This document shows positions 33,036-41,880 of a DNA stretch of 54,354 nt, piece after piece. The DNA comes from Methylocystaceae bacterium (GTDB lineage Bacteria > Pseudomonadota > Alphaproteobacteria > Rhizobiales > Beijerinckiaceae). Made by a program: the position numbers and the translations under genes. The stretch covers positions 1 to 54,354 of the forward strand of contig WSXZ01000019.1 of NCBI GenBank assembly GCA_009773555.1, in the 5' to 3' direction. The notes below the pieces were generated by a model. It saw only the letters and a list, made by a program, of their open reading frames with translations, had not been told where the DNA came from and searched no databases. The stretch's first letter is position 1. Every line of letters starts with the position of its first letter.

Positions 33036-34256
33036 ATGGGGCGCGGGCGGATTATCTTGGCGGCGCTTCTGGCGCTTGCGTTCAGCGGTTGTTCGAGCAG
33101 GCCGCACGGCACCCTTGTCGCGTCGCATCAGGTCGCGCCCGGAACCAGCGTCGTCGATCTTCTGGTCGTCACCACCCGGCAGCCGAATGACTCCGAGCCC
33201 GGCGTCATGTTTTCGGGCGAACGCGGACACGGCGTGCATTTCGCCGATATCGCCGTCTCGATCCCGCCAGACGCCTCCCGCGTGGTCGGGGAAGTGCAGT
33301 GGCCGGATGGGCCGACGCCCAACCCGGCCGTCCAATTCGCCACCGTTCGCGCCGAGGTGTTGAGCAGGGAGGCGGCGCTCGCGGACTTCAACGCCCGCAT
33401 CCGCAAGACGCCCAGGCGGCAAGTGCTGCTCTTCGTGCACGGCTTCAACACGCGTTTCGAGGAGGCGGTCTACCGCTTCGCGCAGATCGTCCACGACTCG
33501 CGCGCCGACGTCACGCCGGTGCTGTTCACCTGGCCGTCGCGCGGCCGGCTGCTGCAATATGGCTATGATCATGAGAGCGCCAGCTATTCGCGCGACGCGC
33601 TGGAACTTGTGCTGCAGGCGCTGCAGCGTGACCGGGACGTCGGCGAGATCTCGATCCTCGCGCATTCGATGGGCAATTGGGTGACGCTGGAAGCGCTGCG
33701 CCAGATGGCGATCCGCAACGGTCAGATCGGATCGAAAATCCAGAACGTCATGCTCGCCTCGCCGGACGTCGATTTCGACGTCTTCCGGCGTCAGATCGCC
33801 GAGATCGGCGGCGTTCGACCTTCGATCTTTACGCTGTTCGCCTCGCGCGACGACGACGCGCTCGCGGCATCCCGCCGCTTCTGGGGCAATACGCGTCTGG
33901 GCGCCGTCGATCCGAAGGCGTCCCCCTATCAGGAGGTCCTCGACCGGGATCGGGTGAAGGTCGTCGATCTGACGGGCATCGCCACCAGCGATCCGTTGGA
34001 GCATAGCAAGTTCGCGTCCTCTCCCCAGGTCGTGCGCTCGATCGGCGCCAGGCTGGCGCAGGATCAACCGCTGAGGGAGGGACACGCGGGCATCGGCGAT
34101 CACCTTGGAATCGCGACCGCGGGGGCGGTTTCGGCGGTCGGCGGCGTGGCCGGGGCGGCGGTCGCCGCGCCCTTCGCCATTGTCGATCCGACGACGCGCG
34201 AGAATTTGAGCGAACATCTGGGCGCGGCCGGTCAAAAGCTTGATCCGCAATATTAA
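33036..34256 (+). CDS. lipoprotein alpha/beta-hydrolase (DUF900 family)
   Basis: A 406-residue protein with a lipoprotein signal (LALLALAFSGC-type lipobox, cysteine near residue 19), so probably membrane-anchored. The DUF900 hydrolase core is clear: VLLFVHGFNTRFEEAVYRFAQI (oxyanion region), LFTWPSRG, and the nucleophile elbow ILAHSMGNWVTLEAL. The histidine and aspartate of a triad should lie in the C-terminal half. The substrate is unknown. The start at 33036 gives an intact signal peptide. Confidence 0.85.
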   Translation: MGRGRIILAALLALAFSGCSSRPHGTLVASHQVAPGTSVVDLLVVTTRQPNDSEPGVMFSGERGHGVHFADIAVSIPPDASRVVGEVQWPDGPTPNPAVQFATVRAEVLSREAALADFNARIRKTPRRQVLLFVHGFNTRFEEAVYRFAQIVHDSRADVTPVLFTWPSRGRLLQYGYDHESASYSRDALELVLQALQRDRDVGEISILAHSMGNWVTLEALRQMAIRNGQIGSKIQNVMLASPDVDFDVFRRQIAEIGGVRPSIFTLFASRDDDALAASRRFWGNTRLGAVDPKASPYQEVLDRDRVKVVDLTGIATSDPLEHSKFASSPQVVRSIGARLAQDQPLREGHAGIGDHLGIATAGAVSAVGGVAGAAVAAPFAIVDPTTRENLSEHLGAAGQKLDPQY

Positions 34257-34390
34257 TTTAACACAGCTGTGAATTCGATGCGTCTGGTGGTCCTATTTTG
34301 GAGGGCTGTTGCCGCAATGTCACAGCCAGCGAGGCTGAAGCCCTTTAGGGTCGACAGCTCGCCACGATCACCCACGGGACTTCGATAGCA

Positions 34391-35287
34391 ATGTCATACA
34401 AGCGTCAGCTTCTCGCCGTTCTGGCGGTCGCCCTCGCTGCGTCTTCAGCGCGCGCCGAGGGGCCGACCTGGTGGAAGGCTCCGCTCTCGGAAAACCCCGG
34501 ACCCAAGCGCGCCGTCGACGGCGTCAACGGCAAGCTCGAAGGGTTTGGCGGCGGCTCTGAATGGCTGGGCTTCGCGCGCTTGAACAACGCCTCGGCCGGC
34601 GGAATGGGGTCGATCATCGCCCCCGTCGGCGACCGTTTTGGATTTCAGGTCGACGCGATCGCGGCGGCGCATCGCGGCTTCTTCGTGAGCGGCGGCGCCG
34701 GACACGCCTTCTGGCGCGATCCGAGCGTGGGTCTTCTCGGCGGCTATGGCGCGATCGCTCACGACAAGCGTCTCGACGACACGCGTTTCCGCGTCGGCGC
34801 TGAAAGCGCCTATTACTATGGGCCGTTCTCGCTCTCCAGCATCGCCGGCTATGAGGAGAGCTCGGGCCATTTCTTCACGCCGCTGGGCTATGGACCGGGA
34901 TATCTCGCCTATCAATGGCAGCCGCGGCGCGGCCGCTTCTTCGACATGTTCGATATCAGCGTCTATCCGACCTACAACGTCAAAATCTCGGTCGGCCATC
35001 GTTACGTCGGCGGGCGGCATGCGGCTGCGCTCAGCGGCGAGGCGCTCATCTGGAATCTCGGCCATTCGGCGATCACCGGCTTCATCGAAAGCCGCGTGGG
35101 CGAGAATGATTACAAGGCGGTCTGGGGCGGCATTCGCATCTATCTCGGCGAGAGCGACAAGACTCTCATCAGCCGACACCGCGAAGACGACCTGCCCAAT
35201 TGGATGAAGGACGACATGTTCGCATCTCAGAACAGCGTTCGCGTCGGCGCGACGCCGGTCTTTTTCCCCCTCCAGCAGCAGCCTTGA
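34391..35287 (+). CDS. secreted protein, possible outer-membrane barrel
   Basis: A 298-residue protein with a signal peptide (QLLAVLAVALAASSARA, cleaved before EGPTWW). The mature part has many alternating aromatic/glycine strands (GHAFWRDPSVGLLGGYG, AESAYYYGPFSLSSIAGYE, YPTYNVKISVGHRYVGG), as in an outer-membrane beta barrel. No family is recognised. The C terminus (FPLQQQP) lacks a classical terminal phenylalanine, which weakens the barrel idea. Confidence 0.7.
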   Translation: MSYKRQLLAVLAVALAASSARAEGPTWWKAPLSENPGPKRAVDGVNGKLEGFGGGSEWLGFARLNNASAGGMGSIIAPVGDRFGFQVDAIAAAHRGFFVSGGAGHAFWRDPSVGLLGGYGAIAHDKRLDDTRFRVGAESAYYYGPFSLSSIAGYEESSGHFFTPLGYGPGYLAYQWQPRRGRFFDMFDISVYPTYNVKISVGHRYVGGRHAAALSGEALIWNLGHSAITGFIESRVGENDYKAVWGGIRIYLGESDKTLISRHREDDLPNWMKDDMFASQNSVRVGATPVFFPLQQQP

Positions 35288-35335
35288 AGCCGCCGCGCTG
35301 CGCCCGATATCCGGGACGCAGCGTGAGGAGGCGCA

Positions 35336-35839
35336 ATGAGCAGTTCAACGTCTCTTTCGGATCGGCGGCCTTCGCGGCTCGTCGCCGGAGTCGCCGCCGC
35401 GGCGCCAGTGCTCGCCGCCGCGGTGCTCGGCAGCTTCGCGACGACGCCGAACATCCCCTGGTACGATACGCTGGCCAAGCCGCCGCTGAATCCGCCGAAC
35501 TGGGTGTTCGGCCCGGCTTGGACGGCTCTCTACATTCTGATGGGCTACGCCTTTTATCGCGTTCTACGGCTCGAGCCGGGCACGCCAGGCCGGCGCGCCG
35601 CGATCATCGTGTTTTTTGTACAGCTTGTTTTGAATACAGCCTGGTCGTTCGCCTTCTTCGCGGCGCGAAATCCCTTGCTCGGACTCGTCGTCATTCTGCC
35701 GATGGAAGCGCTCCTCGTCGCCACGATCGTCCTGTTCTGGCGGCTTGACCGCGTCGCGGGATACTCGCTTGCGCCAACCGCCTTCTGGGTGGCCTTCGCG
35801 ACCTATCTCAACGCCGGGATTTTTATCCTCAATCGCTAG
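35336..35839 (+). CDS. tspO: TspO/MBR family protein
   Basis: A 167-residue five-helix membrane protein of the tryptophan-rich sensory/peripheral benzodiazepine receptor family, which binds porphyrins and related ligands. The conserved WYDTLAKPPLNPPNWVFGPAWTALYILMGYA region is complete, followed by NTAWSFAFFAARNPLLG and a terminal TYLNAGIFILNR. Its stop overlaps the end of the convergent hydrolase gene by four bases. Confidence 0.92.
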   Translation: MSSSTSLSDRRPSRLVAGVAAAAPVLAAAVLGSFATTPNIPWYDTLAKPPLNPPNWVFGPAWTALYILMGYAFYRVLRLEPGTPGRRAAIIVFFVQLVLNTAWSFAFFAARNPLLGLVVILPMEALLVATIVLFWRLDRVAGYSLAPTAFWVAFATYLNAGIFILNR

Positions 35840-37023
35840 AAGGGCGCCGAACGCGCCGCGGCGACATAGGCGTCGGCGTCCTGCTGCAGCAGCAGCCGCT
35901 CCTTGACGAGCTTGTCGGCGATAACCCGCATCGTCGCGACGAAATAGGCGCGCGATCCGTAGCGCTCGACCAGCGCGGGACGCGGATCGAGGTTCTTTTC
36001 GCGATCCGACTTCGTCGCGGCGAAGGGGATCGCCGTTCCTGCGGCGCAGGGCGGGCCTTTCTTATCCTTTTGCGCGTTGAAGCCTGTGAAGGTCGCGACA
36101 GGGAGCGCCACGTCGGGCAGGCGCAGGCCGGCGATCTCATTGCCGTCCGCGTCGATCCTGGGAGCGCGGCGCGCGCCCTCAGGTGGCGCCGGCAAGCCGG
36201 GAATTTTCGGCCATTTCAAATCCTGCGCCGGCGCCAAATCGGCGTCGAGCGGCGCGCGTGAAGCAGGCGGCGCGACGCCCTTGGCCGTCCACTCGTCGAG
36301 CGCGGCGAACAGCGCGCGCAGCGCGGGGGCCGAGGGGCGTGCGTTAATCGGCGCGACGCAATTCGTCGCCGCGGTCGAAGAGGCGATTCCGGCAAGGTAG
36401 AAGCGCCGACCGTTCGGCGGCGCGGCGTTCGCGAATTCGACGCGCGGTTTCTCGCGCCAATAGGCGTCGGCGCCCCAGGTCGCGATAAAGCGCGTCGGGG
36501 CGGTGGGCTCGCGAGTCGCGTCATGGAGCAACAATCCGTCGAACGCGGACGAGGCGCCCGACATCGCATCGGCGTCCGAGCCCTGCGCGCGTCCGAGCAG
36601 GCGCTTCATCTTGAGCGCGCCGCGAATATGGCCGACGACATCGCGCAAGGCCGGCGCTCGAGCTTTGTCGGAGAGCTTGCCGACATCGAGCGTCAGCACG
36701 GCGAGTCCCCGCTCGAGCGCCAGCGGTTTCACGTCGTCGCTCGGCTGCGTCTCGATCAGCAGCGCCTTTGCGCCGCTTGGCGGCTTCGCCGGCTTCGCGA
36801 GCGTTCCGGCAATGTCGTAAGACGTTCCGTCGAGCTTCACCGTCGCGTGAACCGCCTCGTTCGCGCCGTCCGGCCGCGTCTCGAATGTCAGCAGTTCGGC
36901 ATGCGCCGCGCCGACGAGCGCCAGCGACGCGACCAGCGCCACGCTCCTAGTCCCAAGCGCGCGCGTCCTTTTCGATCCAGCGAGCGATCTTGCGAAGATC
37001 GGCGAGGAAGCCTCGCCACGCAT
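35836..37023 (-). CDS. secreted alpha/beta-hydrolase-domain protein (ABhydrolase_10-like)
   Basis: A protein of about 395 residues. A signal peptide-like segment (SVALVASLALVGAAHA) is followed by family-typical stretches: RFIATWGADAYW, LPDVALPVATFTGFNAQ, CAAGTAIPFAATKSDRE, DPRPALVERYGS and LLLQQDADAYVAAA. The C-terminal part matches large alpha/beta-hydrolase-domain proteins, but this copy seems shorter than usual and has no obvious GxSxG. The start is uncertain: the ATG at 37023 overlaps the uracil-DNA glycosylase remnant, and a GTG at 36942 is an alternative. Confidence 0.7.
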   Translation of the reverse strand: MRGEASSPIFARSLAGSKRTRALGTRSVALVASLALVGAAHAELLTFETRPDGANEAVHATVKLDGTSYDIAGTLAKPAKPPSGAKALLIETQPSDDVKPLALERGLAVLTLDVGKLSDKARAPALRDVVGHIRGALKMKRLLGRAQGSDADAMSGASSAFDGLLLHDATREPTAPTRFIATWGADAYWREKPRVEFANAAPPNGRRFYLAGIASSTAATNCVAPINARPSAPALRALFAALDEWTAKGVAPPASRAPLDADLAPAQDLKWPKIPGLPAPPEGARRAPRIDADGNEIAGLRLPDVALPVATFTGFNAQKDKKGPPCAAGTAIPFAATKSDREKNLDPRPALVERYGSRAYFVATMRVIADKLVKERLLLQQDADAYVAAARSAPF

Positions 37024-37225
37024 CGCGCTTATCCGATTCATCCTTCAAGCGTAGCAGAGAGGAAGGGTGAACGGTCGCCAGGAATTGCGCGCCGTCCCCA
37101 AGGTCGATGATGTCTCCGCGCAGACGCGACACCGCCTCCGAGCGGCCGAGCGCGCCGCGGATCGCGGTCGCGCCGAGCGCGACGATCGGAAGCGTCTCGG
37201 GACATTGCGTCCCGAGCCGCCCCGA
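36947..37225 (-). pseudogene. C-terminal remnant of a uracil-DNA glycosylase (UdgX/family 4-like)
   Basis: Minus-strand frame beginning directly after the stop of the RoxA-like gene, in the same frame. It reads CPETLPIVALGATAIRGALG, then FLATVHPSSLLRLKDE and RGFLADLRKIARWIEKDA. These are the LGATA strand and the HPSSLLR motif 2 of family 4/5/UdgX glycosylases. The N-terminal two thirds, including the catalytic motif 1 and Fe-S cysteines, are missing. The remnant could be read only by reinitiation after the upstream stop and is probably inactive. Confidence 0.75.
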
Positions 37226-38983
37226 TCACAGCGTCTTCAGATATTCGAGCAGCGCGCGCTTGTCCGTCTCGCTCAACGCCGTTCCGAAGTCGTGGCCGCA
37301 ATGGCTGACGCCTGAGCCTCTGTTGCAATCCGTTTTCATCAGGAAGGTCGATTTCGGCTGCTCAATGGCCAGGCCGACAGCGGAAATGTCATAGGCCGGG
37401 CCGACTTTGAAATCCACGGCGCGGTCCTGTGGCGGCTTCAACAGCTCGGCGAGCGACGGAACCGAGGCGTTGTGCAGATAGGGCGCCGCCGCCCATATGC
37501 CTTCGAGGACGCGTGATTCAAATTTGAGTTTGCCCGGCGTCTCGGGCGCGCGGCGGCAAGCCCATCGTCCTGCGCCCGGCGTGCCCGGCATCTTGTAGAC
37601 GCCCTTTAGTTCTTCGACCAAGGGCCGCAGAAGCGCGAGCGCCACGTCGGCCCTTTGACGCTCGACCGAATTCACCGTGACAGGAATGAAGTGCTGCAGG
37701 ATTGCGCCGCGCGCGGCGGTCGCCAGCACAGAGACGGGCGCGTCGGTTCTGCCGAGCGGCTCGGACACGAAAGGAATGAAGGCGCCCGTCAGCGCGCCGG
37801 TGTCGACCTTCCACTCCGGCGCGAAATATTGATATTCGCGCGCGTCGGTGCCGACGTCCTGAACGGGCGTGCACCAGGTGTCCGGATTGAGCAGACGCGG
37901 CTGTCCTTTGTCGATCCCGTGGCAATCGGCGCAACCGCCCTCTTCGTAGGGACGCTCGTAGATGAGCTTGCCCTGCGCCACGAGCGTCCTGTCGGTCGGC
38001 CACGGCCATTTCGGCGGACCGATGCGCTCGACGAGCCGCTCCAATTCGATCAGCCCTTTGAAGTCGACCGAATTGGCTTTCACGTAATTGAAGCCCAGCA
38101 GATGGCTGGCGTCCTTCTCCGGGAAGAATTCGCCGAAGACGCCGTAGACCTGTCCGACATTTCTGGCCATGGCCAGAATGCGGTCGCCATTATCCGCGAA
38201 GCCCGGCCACTGCGTATGATCCTGCCGCGGCGCGTTCCAAAGGAACGGCGGGCGCACCGGCGCGTCCGCCTTCCGCATATTTCCCAAAATGACATGCGTC
38301 GGGCCGGGTCCGATATCGAGGCCGGTGACGCGATTGAGGATCATGCCGACGGCGTCGATGCGTCCGGCGCCCCAGGGCCTGTCTTTGGGCAGGCCCGCCT
38401 CGGTGATGGCGTGGTGGCGCGCATACCAGAGATCGACTTCGGCGCGCAGCTTGGTCTCTTTTTGCGGGTCGTAGCCGCTTCCGAGAACGGTCTTGGCGAA
38501 TTCGGAGAAGGACGCCGTGTCCGCGAGAACCTTCCCGGCTGCGGTATCGAGATCGGCCCAAAGCGCGCCCATGTCGGCGAGCGCCGGTCCGCCGTCGATG
38601 CGATAGGCCTTGCCCTCGACGTCGATCTGCCGCGTATGGCATGCGGCGCAGCTGGGCCCCAACACGCCATCGGCGACGACGAAGCCGACCGGCAGCCCCG
38701 GCGTCGGACTCGCGGGGTTGGCCAGATAGCCGTAGCGGGCCAGTCCATCCGCAAGAAAGGGTTGGCCGTCAGCCTGCTTGAGCGCTTTGATCCAGTCCCA
38801 GGGGATGAGGCGGGAGCCTTGGCTCGTACGGTAAAAGTCGTTCCAGGCCTTTTCGTCCCAGGGGCCGGCTCCGGGAATGGAGGAGGGCTGTTCGACGCGT
38901 TCCAACGCCATCGAAGCCGGCGCGCTTGCGAACAGAATGGCGAGTGTAAGCGCAGCGGAGCGGAATGCCTTGGTGATGCTCAT
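37226..38983 (-). CDS. secreted di-heme cytochrome c, RoxA-like
   Basis: A 585-residue exported protein (signal ALTLAILFASAPASMA). It has two heme c motifs, CAACH (about residue 114) and CADCH (about residue 350), and family features such as RVLEGIWAAAPYLHNASVPSLAELL near the C terminus. This size and layout matches di-heme proteins related to rubber oxygenase RoxA and large cytochrome c peroxidases. The substrate is unknown. It sits immediately upstream of a truncated uracil-DNA glycosylase, so it may mark an insertion or rearrangement. Confidence 0.85.
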   Translation of the reverse strand: MSITKAFRSAALTLAILFASAPASMALERVEQPSSIPGAGPWDEKAWNDFYRTSQGSRLIPWDWIKALKQADGQPFLADGLARYGYLANPASPTPGLPVGFVVADGVLGPSCAACHTRQIDVEGKAYRIDGGPALADMGALWADLDTAAGKVLADTASFSEFAKTVLGSGYDPQKETKLRAEVDLWYARHHAITEAGLPKDRPWGAGRIDAVGMILNRVTGLDIGPGPTHVILGNMRKADAPVRPPFLWNAPRQDHTQWPGFADNGDRILAMARNVGQVYGVFGEFFPEKDASHLLGFNYVKANSVDFKGLIELERLVERIGPPKWPWPTDRTLVAQGKLIYERPYEEGGCADCHGIDKGQPRLLNPDTWCTPVQDVGTDAREYQYFAPEWKVDTGALTGAFIPFVSEPLGRTDAPVSVLATAARGAILQHFIPVTVNSVERQRADVALALLRPLVEELKGVYKMPGTPGAGRWACRRAPETPGKLKFESRVLEGIWAAAPYLHNASVPSLAELLKPPQDRAVDFKVGPAYDISAVGLAIEQPKSTFLMKTDCNRGSGVSHCGHDFGTALSETDKRALLEYLKTL

Positions 38984-39151
38984 CTTGCAAACTTCTCAAT
39001 GAACGGCCGTTACAAAATCGCGTCAACGCCGATGCAAAAACGCCTGGGAACAGCGCATTGCATTAGGGTCGACGATCGCCAGTAGCGTGTCAATACTCCG
39101 AACTGATGACGCAGGGCTTCGAACCCAGGTTAACGAGGGGTCATCTCGCCG

Positions 39152-39290
39152 CGTCATGGCCGCGCTTGTCGCGGCCATCCACGCGATGACGCGAGGCAAA
39201 TGTGAGGACATGAGCCGAACCTACCGTCTCCGCGCGATGCGTTTCGCGGTTGACCGGCGTGGATGCCCGGCACAAGGCCGGGCATGACGG
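39152..39290. repeat. palindromic intergenic repeat, copy 4
   Basis: The left arm has GGCCGCG-CTTGT-CGCGGCC and the right arm GCCCGGC-ACAAG-GCCGGGC. Compared with copies 2 and 3, stem bases changed on both sides so that pairing is kept. The rest of the 38984-39342 gap shows no gene. Confidence 0.82.
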
Positions 39291-39342
39291 CTGAGAGTGA
39301 GCTGAAATTAACCTGGATTCGAAGCCCTGACCGATGACGCGC

Positions 39343-39891
39343 TTAGAGTTTCGCCATGAAATTGGCGAAGGCGAGCGACCCTTCCGGCCATGGCCCGTGG
39401 CCGCTGTCGACATTGATGTGGCCGGCGGCGCCGGCGTCGATGAAGCGCGCGCCGATATCCTGCGCGAGTTGGCGCGCAAAGAGCAGATCGGCGTAAGGGT
39501 CGTCGCTGCTGCCGACCAGCGCCGCCGGGAACGGGAGCTTCGCGCGCGGTATCGGCAGAAAGGCGGAATCGACCGACGGCAATTCGCGGATCACCGCCTC
39601 CGAGGGCGGCGCGACAAGAAAGGCGCCGGCGATCTTGTCGCCGACGCGCTGCGCCGCATGCAGCGCGGCGATGACGCCGAGCGAATGCGCCACGATCACC
39701 GCAGGCCGCGCGCTCGCGAGAACCTCTTGCGCGATCGCCTCTTCCCATTCGGCGCGGATCGGCTTCTCGAAGTCGCGCTGAGTGACGCGCCTGGCTGTCG
39801 ACAGTTTCGCCTGCCAGCGCGTCTGCCAATGTTCGGGGCCGGAGTCGCTCCAGCCCGGCACGATGAGAATGTCGGCGTCGGCTGCGCGCAT
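39343..39891 (-). CDS. RBBP9/YdeN-family serine hydrolase
   Basis: A 182-residue alpha/beta-hydrolase. Features: ILIVPGWSDSGPEHWQTRW at the N terminus, the nucleophile elbow IVAHSLGVIAAL, the aspartate in LVGSSDDPYADL and the histidine in AGAAGHINVDSGHGPWPEG. Its ATG overlaps the lysK stop by one base (TGATG), so it is translationally coupled to lysK. The physiological substrate is unknown. Confidence 0.9.
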   Translation of the reverse strand: MRAADADILIVPGWSDSGPEHWQTRWQAKLSTARRVTQRDFEKPIRAEWEEAIAQEVLASARPAVIVAHSLGVIAALHAAQRVGDKIAGAFLVAPPSEAVIRELPSVDSAFLPIPRAKLPFPAALVGSSDDPYADLLFARQLAQDIGARFIDAGAAGHINVDSGHGPWPEGSLAFANFMAKL

Positions 39892-41527
39892 CAGGCGGTT
39901 TCGCGCGCCACAAAGGCGCCGCTGAGCGCATCCTCGATCAGCTTGCGCGTCTCGGCGACGCCATAGAGCGCGATGAAGGAGCCAAAGCGCGGGCCCTTCT
40001 TCTCGCCGAGCAGCACTTCATAGAGCATGTTGAAGAAGTCGTTGGAGACGCCTGGGCGCTCGGGCGTCGCGCCCTTGGCGGCAAAATCCTGGTAGCGCGG
40101 CGCGGCGCGGGCGACATCGTAAAGCGCCGACTGAATCTCTTCGGCGCTGGCGCCGTCCATGCCGCCCAGAGTTTCGTCGATTTTTAGCAGCACCTCGCGC
40201 TCGACCTCATCGGCGGCGCGATAGGTCTTCGCCGGCTTCACGAAATCGCGGAAATAGGCGACGGCGTAGCCCACGAGCTTGTCGAGCCGCGGATGATTTT
40301 CGGGCGTCGCCGATCGCGCATAACGGCGCAGAAAGCCCCAAAGCACGGCAGGGTCTTCGGCGTTGGCGACGGCGGCGAGATTGAGCAGCATCGAGAAGGA
40401 GACGCTCACGCCCTTGGCGTCGCCCTCATGCGCCAGAATCTCGGCCTGCGGCGGATCTCCGGCGTGGATGTGCCAGACCGGATTGCCGAGTCGGTTCTTC
40501 CAGTCCTGGCGCGGATAGGCGTCGAGAAAATTCAGATAGTCGTCGACCGCGCGCGGGATCACGTCGAAATAGAGCCGCTTCGCCGCCGTGGGCTTTCCTC
40601 GATCGTCAGGCCATTGCCCTTTGACTTCGAAATCTTCTGGCCCTTTTCGTCGAGAAACAGTTCGTAGTTGAAGCCTTCCGGCGCACGTCCGCCGAGCGCC
40701 CGCACGATCGCGCCCGAGAGCTTCACCGAATCGATGAGGTCCTTGCCGGCCATCTCGTAATCGACGTTAAGCGCATACCAGCGCATCGCCCAGTCGGGCT
40801 TCCACTGCAGCTTGCAATGGCCGCCGGTGACGGGGGTGGTGAAGGCCTCGCCCGTATCGGGATCGGTCCAGGAGATCGTGCCGGCGTCTGCGTCATAGCC
40901 CGTCAGCGCGACCTGCATGACGATGCCGGTCTTCGGATGGATCGGCAGGAAGGGCGAATAGGTCGCCGCGCGCTCCTCGCGAAAGCTCGGCAGCATGATC
41001 TTCATCACCGCGTCGTAGCGCGCGAGCATATGCTTCAAGGCGGCGTCGAAGCGGCCGCTCTGATAATATTCCGTCGACGACGCGAATTCATATTCGAAAC
41101 CGAAGGCGTCCAGGAAGGCGCGCAGCCGCGCATTATTATGCGCGCCGAAACTCGAATGCGTGCCGAAAGGGTCGGGCACCTGCGTCAAGGGCTTGCCGAG
41201 ATTGGCGGCGACGAGCGCTTTGTTGGGGATGTTGTCGGGGACTTTGCGCAGCCCGTCCAAGTCGTCGGAGAAGGCGAGGAGGCGCGTCGCGATCCTGCCC
41301 TCGGTCATCACTTCGAACGCGCGGCGCACCATGCTGGTGCGGGCGACCTCGCCGAAGGTGCCGATATGCGGCAGGCCGGAAGGGCCGTAGCCGGTCTCGA
41401 ACAGCACGCTCTTCTGGCCGCTCGCTTCCACGCGTTTGACGAGCTTTCGCGCCTCTTCGAACGGCCAGGCGGGCGAGACGCGCGCGGCTTCGACGAGTTC
41501 GGGCGACAATAGGAGCGGTGCGGACAT
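39891..41527 (-). pseudogene. lysK: class I lysyl-tRNA synthetase with internal deletion and frameshift
   Basis: Class I LysRS attaches lysine to tRNA(Lys). The first frame (41527 to 40559) is normal: [15 protein letters not shown] (HIGH motif), metal and nucleotide regions, and [14 protein letters not shown] (KMSKS motif). It then breaks into [11 protein letters not shown] and stops. A second frame carries [21 protein letters not shown] to the end at 39891. From my knowledge of the family about 16 residues (WL.YA.PESL...MFQ-like) are missing between TIEE and KPTAAKR. The frame change then implies about 49 bases lost near 40594-40597. If real, the gene is inactive. Confidence 0.82.
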
Positions 41528-41880
41528 GGGATGCGGACTGGCCAATCTGAGCGGGAAGCGCGGCACAGTAGGGAGAGGGGCTCGGGGCGTCAACGAGGGA
41601 AGCAGCAGTGTCAAAACAATCCGATTGAAGCAAGAAGAGGCGCGACTCCCTCCCCTTGATGGGGAGGGTGGTTCGCGAAGCGAACCGGGTGGGGTGATTT
41701 CTGGAAGCGCGCAGCAGCTCCCCAACCCGCTCGCCTTCGGCGAGCGACCTCCCCGCAAGGGGGAGGTATTTGCGCCCTTCTTTCGAAGGGGCTTTGGCTT
41801 GGATGGACAAGCGCGGCGATGCCGCTAAGCTTCGCGCGCATGTGATTCACCGATCTGGCTGGCGGGAAGGCCGAAGAGAG
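41528..41880. other. intergenic region between lysK and porin gene
   Basis: About 350 bases. It holds the four-hairpin repeat at 41648-41767 and otherwise no recognisable gene. Promoters for the two divergent genes should be here but were not identified. Confidence 0.5.
41648..41767. repeat. intergenic repeat made of four perfect hairpins
   Basis: Four perfect stem-loops: CCCTCCCC/GGGGAGGG (41648-41668), GGTTCGC-GAA-GCGAACC (41670-41686), CGCTCGCC-TTC-GGCGAGCG (41728-41746) and ACCTCCCC-GCAAG-GGGGAGGT (41747-41767). Outer and inner pairs are related in sequence, so the whole element is also roughly palindromic. Confidence 0.8.

Noticed and set aside
34262-34271. Ten-base palindrome CACAGCTGTG after the DUF900 gene
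   Set aside because: Short, isolated and without associated promoter elements or a second copy nearby.
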